From contig CANIOW010000026.1 in NCBI GenBank assembly GCA_947469285.1, positions 1 through 43,699 on the forward strand: DNA of 43,699 nucleotides, read 5' to 3'. Below are positions 35,244 through 43,058 of this stretch, piece by piece. The position numbers and the translations under genes were made by a program. The stretch's first letter is position 1. Every line of letters starts with the position of its first letter. Under the pieces are notes generated by a model, which was given only the letters and a program-made list of their open reading frames with translations, was not told the DNA's origin and did no database searches. The DNA is from Gammaproteobacteria bacterium (GTDB lineage: Bacteria; Pseudomonadota; Gammaproteobacteria; Steroidobacterales; Steroidobacteraceae).

Positions 35244-37019
35244 TTAGCCGAAACGGCCCAAGGTTTTGCCCAGTTCTAGGTGCAACTCGGTCGGCGTGCG
35301 CGGGGCAAATTCCTGCAGATAAGTTTCTACTTCGCCCAGTTCCTTCAACCACGCGGTTTTGTCCACAGCGAGCAGTTCCTCGAGGGTTCCCTGCGGCAGC
35401 GACAGCCCGGTGGTGTCCAGGTCCTGCGGGTGGGGTAGGAAGCCGATCGGCGTTTCTTGGGCAGCTACCTGCCCCGCAACGCGGTCGAGCATCCACTTCA
35501 GTACCCGCAGATTATCGCCGAACCCCGGCCACAGGAACTTGCCGGCGGCATTCTGGCGGAACCAGTTAACGTGGAAGATGCGTGGCGCATTGGAGAGGCG
35601 CGTGCCGATATCCAGCCAATGCTGCCAATAGTCACCAAAGTGATAGCCGGCAAAGGGTTTCATGGCCATGGGGTCGCGCCGGACCACACCGACGGCGCCA
35701 GTGGCAGCCGCGGTGGTTTCGCTGGCGACACCGGCACCGACCAGCACGCCATGCTGCCAGTCGCGCGCTTCATAGACGAGCGGCGCCAGTTCACGGCGGC
35801 GGCCACCAAAGATGATGGCCGACAAGGGCACTCCCTGCGGGGCCTCGGCAGCGGCGCTGAACCACGGGTTCAGCTTCGCAGACACGGTGAAGCGTGAGTT
35901 CGGATGGGCCGCCGGGTTCTTTTTGGCATCGCCATGGTCGTCATAGGGGCGACCTTGCCAGTCGATAACCGGGGCGCCATCGGGCCGACCTTCCCACCAG
36001 GGCTCGTTGTCGGCGGTGAGGCCCACGTTGGTGAACAGCGTGTCACGGCGGATCATTTCGTAGGCGTTACGGTTACTAGAGGGCGCGGTGCCCGGCACCA
36101 CGCCAAAGTAGCCCGCCTCGGGATTGATGGCATACAGCCGACCATCGGCTCCCGGGTGCAACCAGGCGATGTCGTCGCCCACCGTCCAGACCTTCCAGCC
36201 CGGCAGGGCATCGGGAGGGATGAGCATGGCGAGGTTGGTCTTGCCGCAGGCCGAGGGGAAGGCTGCCGCTACGTAGTGTATTTCGCCAGCGGGGCTTTCG
36301 AGGCCGACGATCAGCATGTGTTCAGCCAGCCAGCCTTCACGCCGGGCCTGATGGCTGGCGATGCGCAAGGCGTGACACTTCTTGCCGAGCAGTGCGTTGC
36401 CGCCATAGCCCGAGCCAAAGCTTTTAATGGTGAGCGTTTCCGGGAAATGCATGATGAAGCGGCGGTTTGGGTCGAGTTCGCCTGTGGAATGCAGGCCGCG
36501 CACGAAAGTGCCGTCGCTCACGATGCGTTCCAAGGCGGCCGTGCCCATGCGTGTCATGAGGCGCATGTTCAACACCACGTAAGCCGAGTCGGTGATTTCC
36601 ACACCGCAACGCGCATAGGGCGAGTCCAGCGGACCCATGCAGTAAGGCACGACATACAGCGTGCGGCCGCGCATGCAGCCGGCAAACAGCGCGTCGATCA
36701 TGGCGTGAGCTTCGGCCGGCTCCATCCAGGGGTTGTTCGGCCCGGCATCCTCGTGCTTTTCGGTACACACAAAGGTGAGGTGCTCTACGCGGGCGACATC
36801 CGAGGGATGTGAGCGGTAGAGATGACACTCGGGGAAAGTGTCCGCATTGAGCGGTTTGAGTTCCCCGCTGGCGGTGAGTTGCGCGATCAGCGCGCTGTTC
36901 TCGCCGGCAGAGCCGTCACACCACTGGATTCGGTCTGGCTGGGTCAGCCGGGCCACTTCATCTACCCACTGCAATAGGGCTGCGGGGGCTATGCTCGAGG
37001 GCATCATCATGAGGGCCAT
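35244..37019 (-). CDS. pckG: phosphoenolpyruvate carboxykinase (GTP)
   Basis: A GTP-dependent PEPCK that converts oxaloacetate and GTP to phosphoenolpyruvate at the entry to gluconeogenesis. It has 591 residues, the normal size of the GTP class. The kinase-1a P-loop reads FPSACGKTNLAM with the class-specific reactive Cys. Also present are GYGGNALLGKKCHALRIAS, WTVGDDIAWL and NAPRIFHVNWFR, all typical of the family. Several Met codons crowd the N-terminus (positions 1, 4, 5 and 6); AAGGA lies just before ATG 37019, so a start at 37010-37004 is possible. Confidence 0.95.
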   Translation of the reverse strand: MALMMMPSSIAPAALLQWVDEVARLTQPDRIQWCDGSAGENSALIAQLTASGELKPLNADTFPECHLYRSHPSDVARVEHLTFVCTEKHEDAGPNNPWMEPAEAHAMIDALFAGCMRGRTLYVVPYCMGPLDSPYARCGVEITDSAYVVLNMRLMTRMGTAALERIVSDGTFVRGLHSTGELDPNRRFIMHFPETLTIKSFGSGYGGNALLGKKCHALRIASHQARREGWLAEHMLIVGLESPAGEIHYVAAAFPSACGKTNLAMLIPPDALPGWKVWTVGDDIAWLHPGADGRLYAINPEAGYFGVVPGTAPSSNRNAYEMIRRDTLFTNVGLTADNEPWWEGRPDGAPVIDWQGRPYDDHGDAKKNPAAHPNSRFTVSAKLNPWFSAAAEAPQGVPLSAIIFGGRRRELAPLVYEARDWQHGVLVGAGVASETTAAATGAVGVVRRDPMAMKPFAGYHFGDYWQHWLDIGTRLSNAPRIFHVNWFRQNAAGKFLWPGFGDNLRVLKWMLDRVAGQVAAQETPIGFLPHPQDLDTTGLSLPQGTLEELLAVDKTAWLKELGEVETYLQEFAPRTPTELHLELGKTLGRFG

Positions 37020-37144
37020 TATCCTTCACCAGACCAGATCAAGGGCGGCAGTATATCGCGCTGCAACACAAGGTTTCGACCCCGAATTTAGTTATGCCCC
37101 TATCGGTCTTTTATGAACCAATAGGCAGCAATTGTCGCGTTTTT

Positions 37145-37176
37145 CCTGCAAGGGCTTGCAGGTGGCGTGGGATAAT
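37145..37176 (+). promoter_or_regulatory. inverted repeat and -10 element at the yoaA start
   Basis: A perfect 8-bp inverted repeat, CCTGCAAG-GG-CTTGCAGG (37145-37162), lies 8 bases before a good -10 hexamer GATAAT (37171-37176). The repeat covers the place where a -35 element would be, so a regulator could bind there. No LexA-type CTGT-N8-ACAG site is present. The predicted transcript start falls at or next to ATG 37182. Confidence 0.45.
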
Positions 37177-37181
37177 GCTCC

Positions 37182-39164
37182 ATGACCTCCCTGCGTGACC
37201 TGTTCGCGGCCGACGGCCCTCTGGCCCGGGCAGTGCCTGGCTATCGGCCACGGGCCGCCCAGTTACGCATGGCGGAAGCGGTCGCTGAAGCTTTCGACCT
37301 GCGGACCAAGCTGGTGGTGGAGGCGGGCACCGGGACCGGCAAGACCTTCGCTTATCTCATTCCCGCGTTGTTGTCAGGGCGCCACGTATTGGTGTCTACC
37401 GGTACAAAAACTCTGCAAGACCAGTTGTTTCATCGCGACTTACCGATGCTGTCGGGGGCTCTGGGACGCCCGGTGAAGGTGGCCTTACTGAAGGGGCGCT
37501 CCAACTATCTCTGCCGGCAACGGTTGCAGGAGGCCGCCCGCGGGCGGGCCTCGGCGGTACTGACCCGCATCGCACGGTGGGCGGACACCACGCGCAGCGG
37601 CGATATCAGTGAACTGGAAAGTGTGCCGGAAGGCGACCCAGTGTGGATGGAGGCCACCTCTACCCGGGACAACTGCCTCGGTAGTGAATGTCCACAGTTC
37701 CAGCGCTGCCACGTGGTGTTGGCGCGTCGCGAGGCGATGGGAGCGGACCTGGTGGTGGTCAATCACCATCTGTTGTTGGCGGATCTGGCACTACGGGAAG
37801 AAGGCTTTGGCGAACTGCTGCCCGGTGCCGATGCCGTGGTACTCGACGAAGCGCATCAGGTGCCAGAGATTGCCGCGCAGTTCTTTGGTCATGCCATGTC
37901 CGCGCGGCAGTTGACAGCGTTTGCGCGCGATGCGTGGGAGCAGTTGCCGGGCAGCGGAGCGTTTGACGGTGCCTTGCGGCGCAGCCTGGAGGCCTACGAG
38001 CTGGCGGTCGCCGGCGCGGTGCGTGCCTTAGCGTCGCTACCAACACGCATCGACTGGCCGCAGTTACCCGACGCGTTTCTCGAGTCGCTGGACGAGGTGG
38101 TGGCGCAGCTTGAAACGGTCCGCCAACAGTTGCGGGACACGGCGCCCGACGACCCGCTGCCGAAGGCGCTGGCGCGTCGCGCTGAAGAAACCGCCAGCCG
38201 CTTGCGCGAGGTGCTCGCGGCCGACCCGGACCTGGGCGTGAAATGGGTCGATGGGGGGGCGCGTGGTTTTAATGCGCAGTTCACCCCGTTCGAGGTGGCC
38301 GATCGCCTGCGTGCGCACATGGATGCACGGCCCTGTGCCTTTGTGTTCACCTCGGCCACGCTGGCGGTGGGGGATGATTTCAGCCACTTCCTCGCGCGCA
38401 TCGGGGCGCCAGACGCGCCAGCCATGGTGTTGCCCAGCCCGTTTGACCACGAGAAGCAGTGCGTGCTTTACCTGCCGCCGGGGCTGCCGGAACCGGCACA
38501 GCCTGGTCATACCGCAGCGGTGATCGATGCGGTGTTGCCCGTCATGCACGCGGCAGGCGGTCGCACCTTCTTGCTGTTCACCAGTCATCGTGGTCTCACC
38601 GAGGGCGCGCGCGTGCTGCGCGCACGGCTCGGCGCGGTACTGCCATTTCCGTTGCTGGTGCAAGGTGAACTCCCGCGCGACCTGTTGCTGCGGCGTTTTC
38701 GCGAGCTGGGTAACGCGGTGTTGTTGGGCACGGGTAGCTTCTGGGAAGGTGTGGACGTGCGTGGGCCGGCGCTGTCGGTGGTTGCTATCGACAAACTGCC
38801 GTTTGCGCCACCCGACGATCCCTTGTTGCGTGCTCGCTTGGAGGGCTATCGCCGTACCGGACGCAATGGTTTTGGTGAATACCAGCTGCCGCAGGCAGTG
38901 TTGGCGCTCAAACAAGGCGTGGGCCGCTTGATCCGCGACGCCGACGACGCCGGGGTGGTGGTGTTGTGTGACCCGCGCTTGCGCAGTAAGAGCTATGGGC
39001 GGGTGTTTCTGAACAGTTTGCCGCCCATGCGACGGACGCAATCGCTGGACGAAGCAACGGCGTTTGTAGCGGCGCATATCGCTGAGCAGGGGCTGGAGGC
39101 TGCGCCGGGGTGGGTGAACGGGAGCACTACTACAGCCACTGCAGCGATGCCGGTAACAACATGA
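37182..39164 (+). CDS. yoaA: DinG/XPD-family DNA helicase YoaA
   Basis: A superfamily 2 iron-sulfur DNA helicase of 660 residues, the size of YoaA. Walker A EAGTGTGKT is near residues 47-55. The four Cys ligands of the iron-sulfur cluster lie in NYLCRQRL and in NCLGSECPQFQRCHVV. The Walker B box is VVLDEAHQVPE. C-terminal helicase motifs include FTSATL, LLFTSHRGL, GTGSFWEGVDVRG and QGVGRLIRD. In E. coli YoaA works with the DNA polymerase clamp-loader chi subunit in repair. No good ribosome site precedes ATG 37182. The stop overlaps the tsaB start as ATGA, the same neighbour pair as in E. coli. Confidence 0.92.
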   Translation: MTSLRDLFAADGPLARAVPGYRPRAAQLRMAEAVAEAFDLRTKLVVEAGTGTGKTFAYLIPALLSGRHVLVSTGTKTLQDQLFHRDLPMLSGALGRPVKVALLKGRSNYLCRQRLQEAARGRASAVLTRIARWADTTRSGDISELESVPEGDPVWMEATSTRDNCLGSECPQFQRCHVVLARREAMGADLVVVNHHLLLADLALREEGFGELLPGADAVVLDEAHQVPEIAAQFFGHAMSARQLTAFARDAWEQLPGSGAFDGALRRSLEAYELAVAGAVRALASLPTRIDWPQLPDAFLESLDEVVAQLETVRQQLRDTAPDDPLPKALARRAEETASRLREVLAADPDLGVKWVDGGARGFNAQFTPFEVADRLRAHMDARPCAFVFTSATLAVGDDFSHFLARIGAPDAPAMVLPSPFDHEKQCVLYLPPGLPEPAQPGHTAAVIDAVLPVMHAAGGRTFLLFTSHRGLTEGARVLRARLGAVLPFPLLVQGELPRDLLLRRFRELGNAVLLGTGSFWEGVDVRGPALSVVAIDKLPFAPPDDPLLRARLEGYRRTGRNGFGEYQLPQAVLALKQGVGRLIRDADDAGVVVLCDPRLRSKSYGRVFLNSLPPMRRTQSLDEATAFVAAHIAEQGLEAAPGWVNGSTTTATAAMPVTT

Positions 39165-39889
39165 GGCACCCGGGCCACGCCGTCGACAACGGCACTATTC
39201 TGGCGATCGACACCAGCACTGAAAGGCTGGGGGTTGCGCTGCTGCACGGCACACGGTGCATCGAGCGGCAGCTCCAGCTAGGGACTGGCCATGCGAACCA
39301 GGTGTTGGCCCTGGTGGCAGAAGTGCTGGCGGAAGCGGACATCCCCTTGTCGGCCATGGATGCCATTGCGTTCAGCCGCGGGCCCGGTGCGTTCACGGGC
39401 CTGCGGATCGCCATTGGCGTGGCGCAAGGGTTGGCACTGGCGCTGGAATGCCCGGTGGTGCCGGTGTCGGGCCTGCGGGTGCTAGCGGCGGGAGTCACCC
39501 TGCCGGGCCCGGTGCTCGCAGTCATCGACGCGCGAATGGGCGAATTTTACGCGGCCAGCTGGCTGAGCGGCGCAGCGGCCTTTGCCGGCGCGGCGGCGGC
39601 GCTACCGGAGTCACTACTCCCACCAGGCGCGCTGCAAACGCCGTGTGCGTCGCTCGAAGTTTGGCATGCGGTCGGCCCAGGGTGGCCGGCGCTAGGAGCC
39701 ACGGGACAGGCGCCCGGCGGCAGTGGCCCCTGGGTGGCCACCTGGCCCGAGGTGAGTGTGTTGGCGCGTTTGGGTCGTGCCGGGCTTGCGCGAGGTGAGG
39801 GGTGTGACCCGGCGGATGCTCTACCGGTTTACCTGCGCGATCAGGTGGCTAGGCCGTCAATTAACCCGAATGTCACGCAGCTGTCATAA
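39161..39889 (+). CDS. tsaB: tRNA threonylcarbamoyladenosine biosynthesis protein TsaB
   Basis: A subunit of the TsaBDE complex that makes the t6A37 modification in ANN-decoding tRNAs. It has 242 residues from ATG 39161, which overlaps the yoaA stop. The ASKHA fold begins ILAIDTSTERLGVAL, and the TsaB signature AFSRGPGAFTGLRIAIGVAQGLA is clear. The C-terminal part is Ala/Gly/Pro-rich and somewhat longer than in E. coli. The longer frame to 39110 lies inside yoaA and is not used. The 3' end carries the Pho box of phoB. Confidence 0.93.
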   Translation: MRHPGHAVDNGTILAIDTSTERLGVALLHGTRCIERQLQLGTGHANQVLALVAEVLAEADIPLSAMDAIAFSRGPGAFTGLRIAIGVAQGLALALECPVVPVSGLRVLAAGVTLPGPVLAVIDARMGEFYAASWLSGAAAFAGAAAALPESLLPPGALQTPCASLEVWHAVGPGWPALGATGQAPGGSGPWVATWPEVSVLARLGRAGLARGEGCDPADALPVYLRDQVARPSINPNVTQLS

Positions 39890-39903
39890 ACTCTGCCTGT
39901 AAT
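39870..39903 (+). promoter_or_regulatory. Pho box and -10 of phoB
   Basis: ATGTCAC (39870-39876) and CTGTCAT (39881-39887) are spaced 11 bases apart, the PhoB-dimer geometry; a weaker third repeat TCTGCCT begins at 39892. Exactly 10 bases after the second repeat is TGTAAT (39898-39903), a good -10. This copies the layout of classical pho promoters and predicts PhoB autoregulation. The box overlaps the tsaB stop codon. Confidence 0.8.
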
Positions 39904-39911
39904 GATGCCGT

Positions 39912-39930
39912 CACGACCGCACCGGTCGTG
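39912..39930 (+). promoter_or_regulatory. 5'-terminal hairpin in the phoB leader
   Basis: CACGACCG and CGGTCGTG form a perfect 8-bp stem with a CAC loop. If transcription starts about 7 bases after the -10 box, the hairpin is at the very 5' end of the mRNA, 5 bases before the AAGGA ribosome site. It could stabilise the transcript or tune translation. Confidence 0.45.
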
Positions 39931-39947
39931 TTCTCAAGGACCCGACC

Positions 39948-40643
39948 ATGAGTGCCCGCCAGATCCTGGTTGTTGAGGATGAACGTCCGATTCGCGACAT
40001 GATTGCTTTCGGGCTGCGTCGCGCTGGCTACGTGGTGCTGGAGGCGGAGGATTGCCGCGAGGCGCGAACGATCATCGCTGACGCGCGTCCCGATTTACTG
40101 TTGGTGGACTGGATGTTGCCCGACATGAGTGGCCTGGAACTCACCCGGCAGCTGAAGAAAGACCGCGACACCCGCGACCTGCCTATCATCATGCTGACCG
40201 CACGGGCCGAGGAACATGACAAGGTGACCGGACTCGAAGGTGGCGCGGACGACTACCTAACCAAACCGTTTTCGCCGCGCGAGCTGCTGGCCCGTATTCA
40301 GGCCGTTCTGCGGCGGACGGCGCCTGCGGGCGAGGGCGAGGTTGTACAGCAGGAGTTGTTGTCACTCGACACGGCCGGTCACCGCGTGATGGCGGGTAAC
40401 GCCACGGTGGCTCTTGGACCCACGGAATATCGCTTGCTGGCGTTTTTCATGACGCATGCCGAACGCGTCTATTCGCGCAGCCAGCTGCTGGATCGCGTGT
40501 GGGGCGGTAATGTTTACGTGGAGGAGCGCACCATTGACGTGCACATCCGCCGTTTGCGCAAAGCATTGGCCGACCACGCGGTCGAGCACTATGTGCAGAC
40601 CGTGCGCGGTGCCGGCTATCGTTTCTCCACCCGACCCGTTTGA
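39948..40643 (+). CDS. phoB: phosphate regulon response regulator PhoB
   Basis: An OmpR/PhoB-family transcription factor of 231 residues. The receiver domain has Glu10-Asp11-Glu12, phosphoacceptor Asp54 in [10 protein letters not shown], and Lys in [11 protein letters not shown]. The winged-helix DNA-binding domain (about 130-229) has [20 protein letters not shown] and [12 protein letters not shown]-like text, with the PhoB-type ending [14 protein letters not shown] 7 bases upstream supports ATG 39948. It is followed by phoR 26 bp later and preceded by a Pho-box promoter. It should activate genes for phosphate uptake when PhoR phosphorylates it. Confidence 0.95.
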   Translation: MSARQILVVEDERPIRDMIAFGLRRAGYVVLEAEDCREARTIIADARPDLLLVDWMLPDMSGLELTRQLKKDRDTRDLPIIMLTARAEEHDKVTGLEGGADDYLTKPFSPRELLARIQAVLRRTAPAGEGEVVQQELLSLDTAGHRVMAGNATVALGPTEYRLLAFFMTHAERVYSRSQLLDRVWGGNVYVEERTIDVHIRRLRKALADHAVEHYVQTVRGAGYRFSTRPV

Positions 40644-40669
40644 ACGGCCTACTGGAGTCCTGAAGTCCC

Positions 40670-42010
40670 TTGCGGATTACCCCCACTGTCTGGCAAGTTG
40701 CATGGCGGTTCCTGCTGACGGTGTTCGGCGGTTTGCTGTTCGGCTTGCTGCTACACCGCGTGGCTTTGGGCGTGGCGATTGCGCTCGCGTTGCATTTGGC
40801 CTGGAATCTCTGGCAAATGTTGCGTTTCGAACAATGGTTGCGCCGCCGTCGTCAGGAAATGCCGCCCGATACTAGCGGTCCGTGGGGCGAGATTATCGGT
40901 CTGGCCACGCGTTTGTATCGACGTAAACAGTTCCATAAGCGGCGCGTGGTGCAGTTATTCCGTGAGTTCCGGCAAATGACCACGGCCATGCCGGATGGCG
41001 TGGTGGTGCTCGCCGGTAACGATGAAATTCAATGGTTCAACCGGCAGGCGGCCTTGCTGGTGGGGTTGCGTCGCAAGGCGGATTTCGGGCGGCCCGTCCA
41101 AAATCTGGTGCGGCACCCAGAATTTGTGCAGTTTCTGGAGCGGGCGCGGCTGGCTGAACGCGGTGCGGTCACGGCAGAAAATGCGGCTGCGCTGGCCACA
41201 GTGGTGATTCCTTCGCCGCTCGATGCCGAGCGGCGGCTGTCCTTTCATCTGATTGCCGCCTATGGCTTGGGCCAAAGACTGCTGCTGGTGCGTGACGTGA
41301 CGCGTGAGGCGCGTCTGGAAAGCATGCGCAAAGACTTCGTCGCCAATGCCTCGCATGAGCTGCGCTCGCCGCTGACCGTGGTCGCCGGTTATCTGGACAA
41401 TCTGGCGGAAGATAGCGGATTGGAATCTGGGTGGCAGGGGCCGGTAGAGGAAATGCGCCGCCAAACTGTCCGCATGCGCGAGATTGTTGAAGCGCTGCTG
41501 GAGCTGTCACGGCTGGAGGCGGCGGGAGGTGAGGCGCCGTTGGAGCGGGTGGATGTGGGCGGACTGGTGGCGCTGCTACGGCGTGACATCATGGCAAGCC
41601 CAACACCGCCAGCCGCCTTCGAGGTGGAGATGCAGCCCCCAGCCTTGCTGTTGGGTGCGCCCGGTGAAGTGCAGTCCATTCTGACCAACTTGGTCACCAA
41701 CGCGGTGAAATACACGCCGCCAGAAGGGCGGGTGAGCCTGCGCTGGTGGGTCGACGCCGCGGGCGCGCACCTGGCGGTGACTGATACCGGCATTGGCATT
41801 CCGGCAGAACATCTGCCCCGCCTCACCGAGCGCTTTTACCGGGTAGACCCAGGTCGTTCACGCAAGCAAGGCGGTACGGGTCTTGGCTTGGCCATCGTGA
41901 AGCATGCCGTGCAACGGCATGGCGGGTCATTACAGATCGAGAGTGTGGACGGTCGAGGCAGCACCTTTACCTGCCATTTCCCGCTGCGCCGCGTCCCGCC
42001 CGCAGACTGA
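40670..42010 (+). CDS. phoR: phosphate regulon sensor kinase PhoR
   Basis: A membrane histidine kinase of 446 residues. Two N-terminal hydrophobic segments (WRFLLTVFGGLLFGLLLHRVALGVAIALAL, about 10-40) have little periplasmic sequence, as in PhoR. A charged linker leads to a PAS domain (about 100-200; AMPDGVVVLAGNDEIQWFN). HisKA has the phosphoacceptor His at about 229 in NASHELRSPLTVVAG. HATPase has NLVTNAVKYTP, DTGIGIP and GGTGLGLAIVKH. The only sensible start is TTG 40670; nearby ATG codons are out of frame. A TTG start may keep PhoR low relative to PhoB. Confidence 0.94.
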   Translation: MRITPTVWQVAWRFLLTVFGGLLFGLLLHRVALGVAIALALHLAWNLWQMLRFEQWLRRRRQEMPPDTSGPWGEIIGLATRLYRRKQFHKRRVVQLFREFRQMTTAMPDGVVVLAGNDEIQWFNRQAALLVGLRRKADFGRPVQNLVRHPEFVQFLERARLAERGAVTAENAAALATVVIPSPLDAERRLSFHLIAAYGLGQRLLLVRDVTREARLESMRKDFVANASHELRSPLTVVAGYLDNLAEDSGLESGWQGPVEEMRRQTVRMREIVEALLELSRLEAAGGEAPLERVDVGGLVALLRRDIMASPTPPAAFEVEMQPPALLLGAPGEVQSILTNLVTNAVKYTPPEGRVSLRWWVDAAGAHLAVTDTGIGIPAEHLPRLTERFYRVDPGRSRKQGGTGLGLAIVKHAVQRHGGSLQIESVDGRGSTFTCHFPLRRVPPAD

Positions 42011-42054
42011 ATGCTGTCGCCCAGCGGGCGGCCTGCAGTCACCATTTCGTCATG

Positions 42055-42071
42055 CGTTAGTCACGCTAACG
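42055..42071 (+). repeat. small inverted repeat after phoR
   Basis: CGTTAG-TCACG-CTAACG is a perfect 6-bp inverted repeat in the 132-bp gap between phoR and the LpxH-like gene. It has no T-run, so it is more likely an operator or a chance palindrome than a terminator. Confidence 0.35.
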
Positions 42072-42142
42072 TCGCTCACTTGTCATCTGGCTGAAAGTTT
42101 GGCTAGACACACTATCGCTCTCGCCGGATAACACGAGGGCTG

Positions 42143-42952
42143 ATGATGCGTGTACGCACCTTGTTCCTGTCGGATATCCACCTGGGCTATCGCGGTTGCC
42201 GCGCGGAGGCGCTGCTCGCCTTCCTCGACCAACAGCAACCGGAAGCGGTGGTGTTGGTCGGCGACATTGTCGATCTCTGGTCTTTACGCCGTGTTCCCTA
42301 CTGGCCAGCCTCGCATCAGGCCGTGGTCAGAAGATTCGTGCAATGGGCCGCCGAGGGCGTGCGGGTGATTTACGTGCCGGGTAATCATGACGAAGCCTTG
42401 CGTGACTGGGTGGGCGCAAGCCTCGCCGGCGTGGAAGTGGTACGGGAACATCACCATGTGCTGGCCGACGGACGCCAGTTCCTGGTGTTGCACGGTGACG
42501 TATTTGATGACGCAGTGCGTTTTCCCGTCTGGCTGGCGACCCTGGGCAGTGCGCTTTACGACGCCATGATGTGGATATCGCATCAAGTGCATGGTCTACG
42601 GCGTCGTTGGTTGCGGCGTGCACGATGGTTTTCGTTGGCGACCTGGGTGAAACATCGGCTCCCGGAGGCTATGCGCTACGTTCGCCAGTTTGAAGCGGCG
42701 GCGTGTCAGGAGGCGCGGCGCCGCGGTTTCGATGGAATTATTTGCGGCCACATTCACCATCCTGCGCTACATGAACGGGAGGGCATCACCTACGCCAATG
42801 ATGGTGATTGGGTGGAGCATGGGACGGCGCTGGTTGAGCGTCTGGATGGCACGCTTGAACTGCGCTGGGCGGACAGCTCTGTGCAGGAAACGGCGCCGCA
42901 GCTAGTGCGGCCAGTGGTGTTGCCAGTTCCCAAGCTGCGCCGAGTCGCCTGA
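42143..42952 (+). CDS. LpxH-like UDP-2,3-diacylglucosamine diphosphatase family protein
   Basis: A calcineurin-type metallophosphoesterase of 269 residues. The metal-binding motifs are complete: SDIHLG, VGDIVD, GNHDE, LHGDVFD and CGHIHHP. The closest well-known relative is LpxH, which makes lipid X in lipid A synthesis, but several phylogenetically wide LpxH-like paralogues have unproven substrates. The C-terminal 40 residues are not part of the enzyme fold. ATG 42143 or ATG 42146 could start it; GAGGG lies just upstream. Its place between phoR and a Pho-controlled porin suggests a phosphate-starvation role, perhaps in envelope phosphorus recycling. Confidence 0.85.
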   Translation: MMRVRTLFLSDIHLGYRGCRAEALLAFLDQQQPEAVVLVGDIVDLWSLRRVPYWPASHQAVVRRFVQWAAEGVRVIYVPGNHDEALRDWVGASLAGVEVVREHHHVLADGRQFLVLHGDVFDDAVRFPVWLATLGSALYDAMMWISHQVHGLRRRWLRRARWFSLATWVKHRLPEAMRYVRQFEAAACQEARRRGFDGIICGHIHHPALHEREGITYANDGDWVEHGTALVERLDGTLELRWADSSVQETAPQLVRPVVLPVPKLRRVA

Positions 42953-42981
42953 CACTTTTCAGCATTGCCATCAAAGTGTCA
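42950..42981 (+). repeat. 9-bp inverted repeat overlapping the porin Pho box
   Basis: TGACACTTT (42950-42958) and AAAGTGTCA (42973-42981) are perfect reverse complements separated by 14 bases. The left arm includes the stop codon of the LpxH-like gene, and the right arm includes half of the Pho box. There is no T-run, so terminator function is doubtful. Confidence 0.55.
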
Positions 42982-42998
42982 CACACGGGCCGTATAAA
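42965..42998 (+). promoter_or_regulatory. Pho-box promoter of the porin gene
   Basis: TTGCCAT (42965-42971) and GTGTCAC (42976-42982) are 11 bases apart. Exactly 10 bases later comes TATAAA (42993-42998), a strong -10. The spacing equals that of the E. coli phoA promoter. No -35 element is present, as expected for a PhoB-activated promoter. Confidence 0.72.
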
Positions 42999-43058
42999 GG
43001 CTCAACCGCGTGAATGCACGCGGTCCATCGAACGCAGTACATCCTCTGGAGATCCGCT

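Noticed and set aside
42080-42097. A possible Pho box (TTGTCAT-CTGG-CTGAAAG) before the LpxH-like gene
   Set aside because: The second repeat matches only 4 of 7 positions and there is no good -10 element at the 10-base spacing, unlike the phoB and porin promoters.
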